From Cinnamomum chago (Eukaryota > Streptophyta > Magnoliopsida > Laurales > Lauraceae): a DNA stretch of 64,000 nt. The stretch spans positions 27,473,001-27,537,000 of the forward strand of contig CP142461.1 of NCBI GenBank assembly GCA_038049695.1, written 5' to 3'. Every line of letters starts with the position of its first letter. Positions within the stretch are counted from its first letter, which is position 1. Positions 23,561-34,906 of this stretch are shown one piece after another. The notes beneath the pieces were generated by a model. The model made no database searches and had not been told where the DNA came from. It saw nothing but the letters and a program-made list of their open reading frames with translations. A program made the translations under genes and the position numbers.

Positions 23561-24044
23561 AAAACTCTTAAGGATTGTAGCGACATCGTTATCAGAATAA
23601 TTTAGAAATCACTAATCTGGGTGAAATTCGTTATCCTTTTTCATTATTTATGTATCATAATTTATAGTCAGGGTCAATCTCGTTGAAAACTCTAAAGGAT
23701 CTTAACGATATCGTTTTGAAAAAAATTTAGAAATCACCAATCTGGGTGAAGTTTGTGAGTCTTTTTCATTGTTTATGTACCTCAATTTATAGTAAGGGTC
23801 GATCTCATTGCTGGACAACAAAAATGAAAGAAAAAGGCTCTAAAATCATAATTGTTGATTGTGTTGGTTGGATGTCATATTGTTGATCTGATTTGGGACC
23901 CTTAAACAACACGACCCGAGTTTTCAAACCTTCAAGCACTAATCAGAAATGCTAAGGCTTTGAAAAAGAATCTGCTGTAAAGGGAGCTCCTGTACATTAA
24001 AGCAAAATGTTATGAAACTAGTTATTGAGGATACATCAAAATAT

Positions 24045-24720
24045 ACAAGGGTTCGAACCTTAGAATTCTGAACTCCCTGAGCCTTTTTCCAGGGGGGTCA
24101 AAGGTTCGAACCTTCATCCTGAGGGTTCAAACCCTTATATCCTGCACTCCTCAGGCCATTTTCCAGATGAGTCGAAGGATGAGGGTTCGAACCCTTGTAT
24201 CCTACATTCCCTGAGCCATTTTCCAGGGGGGTCGAAGGTTCAAACCCTCATCCTGAGGGTTCGAACCCTTGTATCCTGCATACTCAGGCCATTTTCCAGA
24301 GGGGTCGAAGGTTCGAACCCTCTTCCTGAGGGTTCAAACCCTTGTATCCTGCACTCCTTAGGCCATTTTCTAGAGGGATCGAAAGTTCGAACCCTCATCC
24401 TGAGGGTTCAAACCCTTGTATCCTACATTCCCTGAGCCATTTTCCAGGGGGGTCGAAGGTTCGAACCCTCAGGAAGAGGGTTCGAACCCTTGTACCCCAA
24501 ATTCCCTGAGCCATTTTCAAGGGGGTTCGAAGGTTTTTCCCCTATAATTTACGGTTCGAACCTTTGTATCCTACACTCATGAGCCAAATTCTAGGTGGGG
24601 TCAAAGGTTCGAACCCTCGATAAAAGGGTTCGAACCTTTGAATTGTGAACTCCCCGAGCCATTTTCCAGGGGGGTCAAAGGTTCGAACCCTTTGAATTGT
24701 GAACTCCCCGAGCCATTTTT
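24045..24720. repeat. TTCGAA hairpin array III, about nine ~80-bp units
   Basis: A consensus unit is GAAGGTTCGAACCCTC-ATCCT-GAGGGTTCGAACCC followed by 'ttgtatcctgcactccctga' and 'gccattttccaggggggtc'. About nine units follow one another; some have lost one arm (24160-24190, 24530-24560). Stems of up to ~15 bp with 4-5 nt loops could form in RNA or single-stranded DNA. Confidence 0.9.
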
Positions 24721-26384
24721 TCCATTTGCTGTTTATAAGCCATAACCACTGTGATTTAGAGCCTTGATGATGATAACCCTTTATGTAATCTATAGAAATA
24801 AGAAATTAAAATGCATGAACAAATCCAAGACTTCAAAGAGACTGAAGGTTGTTATATAACCCATGAGAGGTAGGCAAAAATAATATTTTTTTCAATTGAT
24901 ATCAGTAATCCATAAAAAGAAAGAAAAGCCTTGTCTGAGTAAAAGAAGCTATTTCAATGTTATGTGACATTTTAGGCTTTTAGCCCAAAAGTAACATTTA
25001 CTAATAAACCACAACAGGAGAAATCACGCCAAGGCAAGAACAATGCTCGATTTTCAGTCGCCTTCTCTGTAAGACCCCGACCCGAGTGAACCCGATTAAT
25101 GCTAATTAAGTTGCGTGTTAGTACTAAGCTCGATTAGTGATTTTGACTAAGTTGAGTTTGGATTAGCTTTGATTATAGTTTTGGGCTAATTTGAATGTCT
25201 GGATTTGCTTTGTGTTAGTGGGGCCCTTTGGGGGTTCCTCTTTATGACATTTCATTTGTTTGAGGATTTATCGGAGGTTTTTACATTCATGATTTTATTC
25301 CTGTTTTACCCGCTTTGATGATCCCGTTTTCGTTTGAGATCCCGAAACCCGAATTCTTGGCCTTGAGGGCAAAACAGTCATTGCACACCAAATCTGTACC
25401 CAAAACTTGATATTCCCGAAACCCGTGAAACATATACTTTTTGGAAACTAGATATTTCGACGATCATTTCTTCCTTCTTCGTCGAATTCATCTGAGGTCT
25501 CGAGAGAGATGATTTCAGCCTAAGTAGATTGTTAGTAGTGGAGCCCACTCCTCACTTGCTACAATAGGAGACCCTTCCCTTCCATTTTCATTTTCCAGCA
25601 CAAGAGAGAGAACTAGGGCTTGTTGAGCAACTTCTTCTTCTTCTTGCTTCCCATCACTCAATCCACTTCCAAGCTTGCACCAAGAGGAGATTGGAGGCCA
25701 CCATCTTCTTCATCTCCTTGAGAGCTTCCTTTACATAGCTTTTGTGGAACACACCAACCCTTACAAGATTTCCTTAGAGCTTGTCATTGCCATTAGAGAA
25801 CCTTGCAAGTAAGTATTTCCCTTCATCTTCTAGATGTGTTATCTCCTAGCTCTTGAGAAGCTTCCCTATCATCCTTGGGAGATTTCCTTGCTATTTCATT
25901 GTTTTGACTCTTTTAGGGTTTGTTGTATTTGGGGTTTTTGCCTTGTAGTTGGATCATTGTCTTGGAGGACTTGATAGAGCTTGATTTCTTTGTTAGAAGA
26001 CCTAAGGCAAGTGAATAAATGATTTTCCTAAGCTTTTATTGATTTTTGGACATTTTCCATTAATGTGCATTTATTGCTTTGTTTTGAAATGAATGCTCAT
26101 GATAAGTATTAATGACACATTTATAATCTTGGAGAAGTAGTGGTTTATGGCATTGAATGTCTTCTTGTTTTGTTGCAAAGGTTTATATAGATTGTGAAAT
26201 GGTTCCCTTCTCCTTTTTCCTTGTGTTGAATGCATGGTTGATGAAGGAGAATATGGTTGATTTGATGGAGGATTTGTTGTAGTTTGAAGGGAGAAATAGA
26301 CTCCTCATTTGATGTGTGAGAAAGGCTAAAAGAAGGTTGTAAAAAGGAAGAGAAAGAGAGGAACTGAACTGCCCGGAATTCAGT

Positions 26385-26575
26385 CTCTGGACAGTTCGCT
26401 CGAGCGACCATGACAGTTCGTTCGAGCGACCATGACAGTTCGTTCGAGCGACCTGTCCAGAAGAGGATACGGGTTTTCCAGTAACTTGGTCGCTCGAACG
26501 CATTTTAATAACCGCTCGACCGATGGGTTCGCTCGAGCGAACTCTTCGATTCGCTCGAGCGATGCGGTCTGCCTG
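26385..26575. repeat. CGCTCGAGCG palindrome cassette in the 25-kb LTR
   Basis: Repeats of CAGTTCG(C/T)TCGAGCGACC at 26391-26450 and TTCGCTCGAGCGA at 26528-26565 form a cluster of short palindromes. The cluster is edged by 'ctggacag' and 'ctgtccag', which are also reverse complements. It lies 5' of the conserved LTR block 'gtgcataaggagcccagaat'. Confidence 0.85.
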
Positions 26576-27917
26576 GCATAGGCCACAGTGGGTTTTGAAA
26601 TTTATTTTTTTTGTGGACCTTGGCTACCCTCTTTGGACTCACTTGACCATATGTGAGAGCGTCTTGAGCCGATGCTCTTCACGGTTGGTTCGGAATGCAT
26701 CGAAGTTCAATCTATTCAATCTTGAACGGGATGGAACGACACGATATCCTCTTCATACCTAAATGCAAAGTCTATTTCCTTGGGTATCGCGAATTCTATT
26801 CCTTTCGGTGACTAAGTAGGTTGCTCGATGGTTCCGGGTTGACATCATACTTAGGATGGACCGTTTGTAGCCTTGATTTTTCTATCATAGCATCTAGTAC
26901 TATCCATAAGCTCATGTTAAGTTTTAAAAATAGTAGAAGTGCATAAGGAGCCCAGAATGTCTTCAAACTCAAAGAGTACCAAATCATTTCAATAATCGAC
27001 ATACGGGACCCCTATTCACTTAAATAGATCTTGAAATCAATATTTTCCCGGAATTGTAGTAGTTCGTTTTATTGCTTCATTTCCAAGATTTACTTTACAT
27101 GATCTGTTTTCCCGAAAGCTTGATGGTTACACTAGTAACCTGGACTTGTCCCGAAGAGTATTGCCCGATATGAAATGAAAGTTATACATTGAATATTCTT
27201 GCCCGTTCATCGTTTTACTTGTACTTGATTTGCTTGCATATGTATCGATGTGTTATTTAACCTATGTGTCGGCATTACTAAGCTTGGATACCTTGTCGGT
27301 TTTTGATCCACCGACTTGGAAATCCCTCTCCCGTCCCGCCAGCTGCAGTTTGGATCCCGATACCCGGTCATTACCGTGGTCCCGTCCCGATACCCGGTTC
27401 GCTACCGTGGTCCCGTTCCCGTATATTTATACTGTATATATATGATTTACGTTGTTTCTCCTCACCTTGTGTGACTGAGATCAACGTCCCGTGATACTGT
27501 TGTCACTTTAGTGACAGAGGACTTAGCTTTATGTGATTGCCACCTTGTTATTCCCGATTTCCTTGGTTACCTCATATGTTTTATCTTGTTTACATGTTTT
27601 CTAGCAATTGATTTATATATTTTATGAGAGTTCTTGCTTAAACAGATTTCCTTGCTTTTCGAGATTTTTCCTCAATTACCTGTTGTTGTATCTTCTCACT
27701 CTCTTGCCAGACCGTCGTGTCTGATCCTTTGCTTTGGTACTTAGGTCCCGTTGCCGGTTTCCTTGAGGAGGAGCTGGAGGAGGCGGTAGGTGAGCTACGA
27801 CCTCTAGTTGAGTGGCGTGCTGACGATGTCATGTAGACATCGGGTTGCTACAAGAGACGTAACATTTTGGGGAGAACTTGTTTACCATTCTTTTGGGTTA
27901 TTGTTTTGTAATATTGG

Positions 27918-30900
27918 TGTCACGCCCCCGAACCAGAACCTCGGGGGCGGGAATGGGATTAAGCATAAATATATTTTACTTCTCCCAGGATCCGCGTGTG
28001 TGAAGACAACACATTCTGAATATTTGTGGAAGCTTTCGTGGCGTTGCGACCCGGAGTCCGTGGCCACCGGATTCCGTATCGCACTCAACCATTAGCATAT
28101 AGCTATCATATCAAGAATCATATCAGACTGGAGTAAACCATCACAATAAATTACAGAGCTGACAGTAACAAGATGATACATTCCCAAATACATTCAAGTT
28201 ACAAATTATCAATGTACATTAATTAAGAATCCCCAAGAAAAGGCTAATAAAAGCCATACAACAATACGCTATAAACTACTACCCAAATGTGACGTAGCTT
28301 CGATGTCAAGCTCAATGTCTACATGACATAGCCGACAAACCAACCTGCAAGGCATGGCTCCACAGCCAACTCAAGCACTCAACTCGGGACGAAGAAATCT
28401 GAACCTGAGTACCAAAAGTAGTGGGTCAGACACGACGGTCTGGCAGGTGGATGAAGGGATAACAAATATACTGCAGAATAAAACATATGATAAATCATGC
28501 TATTCGATCAAATGCTGCATATAATTAAACGAGTGAAAAATCGTGGATCTCGGGCAAAACATGTATTCGTTTCCAGCATGGGTAAGACATGAAGATCAAC
28601 TAAAACACGTGTTCATTTACATCATCTATAAACATAGATATTTGACAATCGGGTGTTCGTCTAAAACATGTATAAATATAGTAGTTTGACCAAACAAACG
28701 ATCATTTGAGACTTAGGTAAAAACATAAGTATACAACAAATCAGGTATTCATAGGAGTCTGGCAAAACCAATGTCCATTTGAAACATATGTGAAAATACG
28801 GATATTTAACAAACCGGGTGTTCATTTAAAACACGTGTAATCAAAGAAATCTGACCAAAACTAATGTTCATTTATCCATAATTCAAAGCATGGGTATTCA
28901 ACAAATCGGGCATCATTTAAAAACAGTTATAAACATAGGAATCTCACACCAAATGTCATTTAAAACAAAGCACGGATATTTAACAATTCGGGTATTCATT
29001 TAAATCATGTGTAATCACATAAATCTAGTAAAACCATCGATCGTGTGAAACATATGTAAAAGCATGGGTATTCGCCCAACCGACCTTCATTTAAAACATG
29101 TGCGGGTACAAAGAACAGAAGGCAATATAATAATAACTGAATTTACATTGGAGAATATTAACACTTGTTTAAATAACAACTTTCATAAAGGAAACGAATC
29201 ACTTATCGGAAAGCAAGTAAGCAATATAAAACATGTCGGGTATCCAAGGAATCGGGAACTGGCAAGATGGCAATCACAAGAAGCTAAGTCCTCTATCACC
29301 GAAGTGACAAGAGTATAACGGGACGTTGGTCTCAGTCACACAAGGTGAGGAGACTCAACGTAAATCATATATACAATATAAATATACGGGAACGGGACTA
29401 CGGTAGCGAACCGGGTATCGGGACGGGACCACGGCAATAACCGGGTATCGGGATCCAAACTGCAGCTGGCGGGACGGGAGAGGGATTTCCAAGTCGGTGG
29501 ATCAAACCGACAAGGTGTTCAAGCTTAGTGATGCCGACTCATAGGTCAAAACCAATCGAGACATATGCAAGTAAATCAAGTACAATAAATAAACGGGCAA
29601 AACGGGGGTGCTCAAGGGCACACTGTCATTTCATATCGGGCAACACATCTCGGGATCAATAACTGTTACTAATGTAACTTCAATGCTTTCGGGAAAACAA
29701 GTCATGTAATGCAAATCTCGGGAAAAGAGGTGAGACAATGAACTATAACAATTTCGGGAAAAATAATAATTTCAAGATCTATTTAAGTGAATAGGGGTCC
29801 CGTATGTCGATTATAATAATTTACTTGGTACTCCTTGAGTTTGAAGACATTCCGGGCTCCTTATGCACTTTGGATTTTCAACACTTCAAATGACATTCTC
29901 GTGATATGGTTTCTTTCTCGGATGACCTCATGCAATGCCCAGTGAATCTCCTTTGATCGACAAAGCTCAACGCTCGAACGAACCGGAGAGTTTGTTCGAG
30001 CGGGGAGCTTTTCGAAATTTGGGGAATTTCGGTTACCTGGCGGTCAGCTGGCGGTTAGCCGCCGCTGGGGCAGGCGGCTAGCCGCTGGCTGACCGCACAG
30101 CTGACCGTGGCTGGGCTGCAGAAATGTAGCTTACTGGAAAGCTGACCGCCAAATGCGGTTAGCTGGCGGTTAGCCGCTGGCTAACTGTGAGGCTGGCCGT
30201 GTTTTCAGGTGGAAAATGATGCTCTCTGGAAAAGGAACCGTGACCTTTCGGCTACCTGGCGGTTAGCCGCCAGTCACCAGGAGGCTAGCCGCCGGGTGAC
30301 CGCAAGCTGACCGCCAGTGCGGGAATCACCCACTGTGTTCATATTTGAGTCATTTTCCTCCTCAAAACCATCCTCCTCACTTCCACTTAATCCTTGCCAC
30401 ATAACTGAGCTGAAAGCTCCTTCAATGCAACTATTTACACTTCTCCAAAAACCCAACTTGTGATCATTCATCACTTCATTCCTCCACATCCCATCCATAC
30501 CAAGAAGGAAGGAAACCATTTCACAAGCATTCATTTAGGATATAACCAAAGGACAATACATGCTAAACCAACATGTTTACAAAACATTAAATGACTTAGC
30601 CAACCACATTCCTCATGAAAACTCCAATGAAAAAGTAAACTAAACATCTCCTTTCTTCTCACTTAAAACCAAACCAAAGGGAAGAATCCCCATTGTATAC
30701 AAGGGTCCATTTGCCATAATCAAGGGGTAATTAAAAACCATTGATCCCATTTCCAAGACAATAGATTAGTTGGCCAAACTCTTTAAATGAGCTTCTATTT
30801 CAAATCCATACAAGCTAGTAAACATAAACATGGGTGGGGAAACCAACCCCATTCATTTCAAGACCATGTGAGCAACTTTGACAATTTGAAAGCATATCTT

Positions 30901-32043
30901 TCCAAGAAATTAACAAGAGGGAAACAACCATTGATATGCAATTTCGAAATCAATATATATATGGCAAGAAGCATATGTGAAAACATGTATCCAATGATCA
31001 AGGACAAGTAATAAAATTTAGGATTTTCTCATAAAACTTTGATAACATTCAAACCATCCATTCATCCACTTGCCTTTGACTCTAATCAAGCAAATCAAGC
31101 TCCCAATCACTTCTCAAGCTCAAGATCAACAATCTCTACAAAAACCCCCAAAACAAACCCTAAAATGGGTTAAACAAAGAAAGACAATGAATGGGCTCAA
31201 ACCCAACTAGAAAATAGCACCTAAGGGAGAGCCATAGCACAAAAAGGGAAAATGGGAAGGAGTCTTTACCTCTAGAGTCATGAATCAACAAGAAGAAGCT
31301 TGCAATAGGGGCTGCCCACCTTGGTTTCCCACAAAAATGGCGTCAAACAAGAGAGGAGATGAAGGAGAGGAAGTTGCCGGAGTTTCCTCGTCGGATTGGT
31401 GGCTTGGAGGCTCCATAAGAGTAAGAGAAATGGAAGAAATGGAGAAGAAGGGCTGCTGGCACTGTAGCTGGGAGGTTTCAGTCGATGGAATGGAGAAAAT
31501 GAGGGAGAAAGAGAGAGTGGAGTCACTTATATAATGGGTGGGTGTGGGCCCCACTACACTCAAAGCTTGCCAAGGGTAAAACATCTATTTGTGGGCCTCG
31601 GATGCGATCGACGGAGAAGAGAAAAATGTTTCTCATAAAATCTAGTCTTCAAAAAGTATAACTTTGGCATGGTTCTGGGATCACGAAATTTGGGTCCAGA
31701 TTTGGTGTGAAAAGACTGTTTTGCCCTCCGGGCTGGAAAACTGATTTTCGGAACTTCGAATGGGCACGGAGTGTACACGAAAGTTGTAGAGAATAACAAA
31801 ATAAGTCAAATGAGGCTAAAACAAGAATTATCAGGAATTTCGAATAATCTCCCAATCTTGCGCAAAGTCACTAAAAGAACCCCCAAAGGGTCCCACTAAT
31901 CACAAAGGCCCTCAAAACTCCCCAAAACTAGAGAAAACCATTCTAGCTCTCAAACTCAACCCAACAAATACTAAACCCACTAAAAGAAACTAATCCACCA
32001 CAAAAAAACACTAATCCAGGAAATTAGGGGTCAGGTTCTCACA
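27918..32043 (-). mobile_element. Nested solo LTR, ~4.1 kb, opposite orientation
   Basis: Read on the minus strand it begins TGTGAGAACCTGACCCC and ends GGTTCGGGGGCGTGACA. ATTGG lies on both sides (27913-27917 and 32044-32048), a perfect 5-bp target duplication inside the 25-kb LTR. It is related to its host LTR; shared blocks include the CCCGATACCCGG repeats, 'gtgcataaggagcccgg', 'ccagaccgtcgtgtctga' and 'gacatcg...gtagacat'. No coding domain is present, so it is a solo LTR of 4126 bp. The inverted similarity between 27.3-27.8 kb and 28.3-29.5 kb is explained by this. Confidence 0.9.
29965..30315. repeat. GGCGGTTAGCCGCC palindrome cassette in the nested LTR
   Basis: Many short inverted words (CTGGCGGTTAGCCGC, GGCGGCTAGCCGC, GCGGTCAGC) are spaced by 'ctggaaa' and 'ttttccagag' related text. 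At the edge (29971-30001) there is also one CGCTCGAACGAACC...GTTTGTTCGAGCG stem, the type found in the host LTR cassette. On the minus strand the cassette lies just 5' of the conserved block 'gtgcataaggagcccggaat'. Confidence 0.85.
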
Positions 32044-32391
32044 ATTGGCCTTTGTTGGCCTCTAATTTTGGGGAATGTAACTAAATGATATTTTTGTCTA
32101 ACTTTAACAACTTTTGGGAAACTTGCTATAGATCATTGCGCTTTCTGATACAGTTTTGATATTGATGTTAATGCTTGCATGACTAGAGATAGTCTTACTA
32201 TTTGATTTGCTACACGCTTCCGCACTTAAAAGAAATATTCATGCAAGGTTGTGATATCCTCACCGCGGACACCTGTGGGAAATTAAATAAATTGTATATG
32301 GTGGATGTAGATAATCATCATCAATCATCACTACTTCTAATTAGTCCCGATCCCGGATTCGGATTCCCGGTCCGGGGTCGCGACATTCTCT

Positions 32392-32837
32392 TCCCCACTA
32401 AACTTGTTCGATTGTTCCTCTATGCAGCCTTCTTCATCAATGCATGGGATTTGTCTGCATGAGATAGGGATGTGAAATTATCCACCTTTTCCATCCAAAC
32501 CGTTATCGGGTACAGATGCAGAACATGGCTTGGTGGTACTAGAGTTAGAAAATTCATAAGCTCTTCATCTTGATTCAGGTTTTCAATCATGTTCATCTGA
32601 AACAATAGAACACAACCATTCTTTCTGCCAAATATCTGAACCCCTTGCAATATGAGGTGAATTTATCCTCCTGCACCACAAGTGAATGTTAGATGGACAC
32701 GAAATTCACTTAAGTTTTATCAACTGATTCAAATAGGCATCAAAAGAGATGTGACAAATAAGAATCTATAAGCTTACAGTAATGTCATAGTTGTAAAGAC
32801 AATATAGTAAAACAAGTGTATTTCAATATATGCTCAC
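32392..32837. other. Element A interior after the solo LTR, no gene assigned
   Basis: A minus-strand open frame (32420-32650) has no recognisable motif. The part at 32760-32837 matches the first intron of the PMD gene at 44200-44260 closely (reading 'gtgagcatatattgaaatac' on the minus strand). Confidence 0.45.
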
Positions 32838-32895
32838 CTTGCCGTGCCAGACTTGTTCTGAAATATGGTTCTCTTGCTCATATAAAATGGATATC
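32838..32895 (-). pseudogene. PMD gene exon 1 relic in element A
   Basis: On the minus strand it reads ISILYEQENHISEQVWHGK followed by a GTGAGC donor, matching NSILYDQEKHISERVWQGK plus GTGAGC of the PMD gene in element B. The intron start is conserved too. Exon 2 was not found nearby, and the start codon region is lost. Its place just inside the right subterminal array equals that in element B. Confidence 0.75.
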
Positions 32896-33299
32896 AAAGG
32901 CTCTTAGAGTGATTTCCCTTTATTGTGAGAAGAGGACTTGGACTACTACTCTCCAAGAGGCTTTAGTTTTGCGCCACATGCATGTGTGCATCAATAAAGA
33001 GCTTCCTAGTGTTCACTACCATGCATGGTCTCTTCCTTTTTTGACCTGTAAGAGTTGGATGGGCCTGAAAAATGAAATAAAAGAAATTTGAATAAGATAC
33101 AACAATCATTCGATGGAAAGAAATTGCAAGCAATTCCTCCAGAACTACCTTCATCACAGATGCCATGAAGCATAATTACAATTCGATCACATCTTCTTAA
33201 CTCTTAACTTCAATCAATTCCCAAAACCAAATGATGGCACATTGCTTCACTTCAACAATAAAAGATTTTTCCAAGGACAAGTTAATTAAATGACAAGGA

Positions 33300-33960
33300 T
33301 GTGCTGCAAATGGCAATGACTTTTAAAAGAGGTGCATAAACAATGACAAAGACTTACAGACTTTGTTCATAATTTTATTTTTAATGTTTTATGATAATGA
33401 TATCGTTCCCATTATTTATAGATTCTTCGTCCATTTTTTGTGTCGAACAACCAAATGACAATGACTTTATATTGAGAAACATAAACAAGGAGAAAGACTA
33501 ACGAATCTCATCCAGAATTTTATTTTCAAAACTTTTTTATAACGAAATCGTTATTATTATTTATAGGTTCTTGGTCCATTTTTTTGTGTCCAACGGCCAA
33601 ATGGCAATGACTTTATAATGAGATATATAAATAATGAGAAAGACTAACGAATTTCACCCATAATTGTATTTTCAAGATTTTTTTTATAACAATATCGTTA
33701 CCGTTATTTATAGGTTTCTCATTTGTTTTTTGTGTCAAACAACCAAATGGCAATGACTTTATATTGAGAAGCATAAACAAGGAGAAAGACTAACGAATTT
33801 CACCCAAAATTTTATTTTAAAATTTTTTTTATAACAAAATCATTACCATTATTTGTAGGTTCTTGGTCCATTTTTTTGTGTCCAATGGCCAAATGGAAAT
33901 GAATTTATGATGGGATATATAAACAATGAGAAAAACTCACGTAACCCCTATCTTGGTAAA
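33300..33960. repeat. Right subterminal array of element A, 146-bp period, ~5 copies
   Basis: The word CAATGACTTT and its variants occur at about 33314, 33459, 33605, 33751 and 33897: spacing 145, 146, 146 and 146. Units contain '(ac)gaatttcacccataattt', '.taacgatatcgtta' variants, 'ttatttataggttcttggtc' and 'catttttttgtgtccaacg'. The orientation is opposite to the 21.75-23.83 kb array. The period is close to one nucleosome core length; whether that matters is unknown. Confidence 0.88.
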
Positions 33961-34515
33961 GCTACCATCAAGACCCATCCAATCAACGAAAACGTTTTGC
34001 CTCAGTGATTTTGCAACGTGAAAGAATAGATAACGACTGTGGCACATATTAAAAGCTAAACAAGAAATAAAGGCGCATTATATCTAATCTCAAGATCATT
34101 GCATCACACCTAATGCTAAGAGTCAAGACATTATTATAATTTAAATTGCCAAAGGCTATTCATGTATTATGCCTAAGAAGTTAAAACACAAACTAATTGC
34201 TATGAAGAACATAGTATCCAAAATCTCTTTACAAGCATTCTTTTGAGCAAAACTTTTCTCATGGCTAATCTAGCAATCAAAGAAATATCTAAAGGGACTA
34301 TTATATGTACATAACACACTACACAAAGTGATGGTTTCTAAAAGGAGTTGTTTCGGTTTCTTTAACACCTGCTACCAGAATTATAAACCAAACCATTACA
34401 AATCAAAAGGCAATGATATCACCTCCAATGCTTAGTCATGTCTATCAAAACTTGGGAAGTCATCGGTATTCATCATTTTCTCTGATAGGCTTTTGAATTC
34501 CATAGTTCTCTCCCA

Positions 34516-34626
34516 TTATGCATTGGTAATAACACAACCAGGCAGTCCACCAAAACTAGATGAGAAGCCCAAAAGGAATGCATCCTCACATTTATGAGCA
34601 TTTGGCTCCACCTTGTCCATGAAGGC
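34516..34626 (-). pseudogene. Candidate terminal exon, unknown protein
   Basis: A minus-strand acceptor (ACTGTTCTGGGCAG) precedes 36 codons, AFMDKVEPNAHKCEDAF then LLGFSSSFGGLPGCVITNA, and a TAA stop. Codon choice and the absence of stops look exonic. With the exon at 34851-34906 it may be part of a host gene captured by element A. The family is not recognised. Confidence 0.35.
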
Positions 34627-34850
34627 CTGCCCAGAACAGTGTCATGAAAGAAAGTTCATTAATGCTTTTACTAAGGTGGGAAAAAAATCCAAACCATATC
34701 AATGCAATTTTAAATAGCAGTTGAAATCGACCAAATTGTCAAGAGGAAGTAAAACCAGAATACATGTGAATTTTATGTTCAATTGATAAAAAGAAGCTCA
34801 AGCATATGGATTCCCATACTGACATGTTCATTAGAGTAAGGGGCCCCAAC

Positions 34851-34906
34851 CTGCTTTGGTTTTCCGTTTATAACCTTCAGTACCCACACATCATTGCTAC
34901 TAGATT
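34851..34906 (-). pseudogene. Candidate internal exon, unknown protein
   Basis: A block with acceptor (ATGTTTCCGCAG) and donor-like GTTGGG on the minus strand reads SSSNDVWVLKVINGKPKQ. It lies ~220 bp upstream of the 34516-34626 candidate on the same strand. I do not recognise the protein. Confidence 0.32.

Larger units (their letters stand above)
21750..23830. repeat. Left subterminal array of element A (palindrome repeat), with hairpins
   Basis: Blocks at about 21750-21970, 22300-22470 and 23570-23830 share 'aaaggatcgtaacgatatcg', 'gaaat.cgtgag.ctttttcatt' and 'caatttatagtcagggtcaa'. The exact palindrome TAACGATATCGTTA is at 22391-22404. The blocks are the reverse complement in layout of the array at 33.3-33.96 kb. 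The TTCGAA hairpin arrays are interleaved between them. Confidence 0.75.
25068..32386 (+). mobile_element. Solo LTR (gypsy-like, ~3.2 kb), split by a nested LTR
   Basis: It starts TGTAAGACCCCGACCCGAG and ends GGTCCGGGGTCGCGACA. It is flanked by TTCTC on both sides (25063-25067, 32387-32391), a perfect 5-bp target duplication. No internal region lies between the ends, so it is a solo LTR left by recombination. Its own sequence is 25068-27917 plus 32049-32386; the rest is the nested LTR and its duplicated ATTGG. The long GC-marked ends suggest a gypsy/chromovirus-type LTR; that assignment is tentative. A closely related copy starts at 62707. Short open frames across it look like chance. Confidence 0.9.

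Noticed and set aside
22016..24720. CRISPR-like array (regular hairpin repeats with spacers)
   Set aside because: The genome is plant nuclear DNA. The linkers between hairpins are conserved rather than unique, and no cas genes exist; it is a tandem hairpin minisatellite.
26183..26586. Minus-strand open frames around 26.1-26.6 kb (68-106 codons)
   Set aside because: They are inside LTR sequence; a homologous frame recurs at 63.7-63.97 kb only because the LTR is repeated. There is no motif.
25068..27917. Truncated gypsy element with lost internal region
   Set aside because: The missing end is found at 32049-32386 after removing the nested LTR, with a perfect TTCTC duplication, so it is a complete solo LTR.
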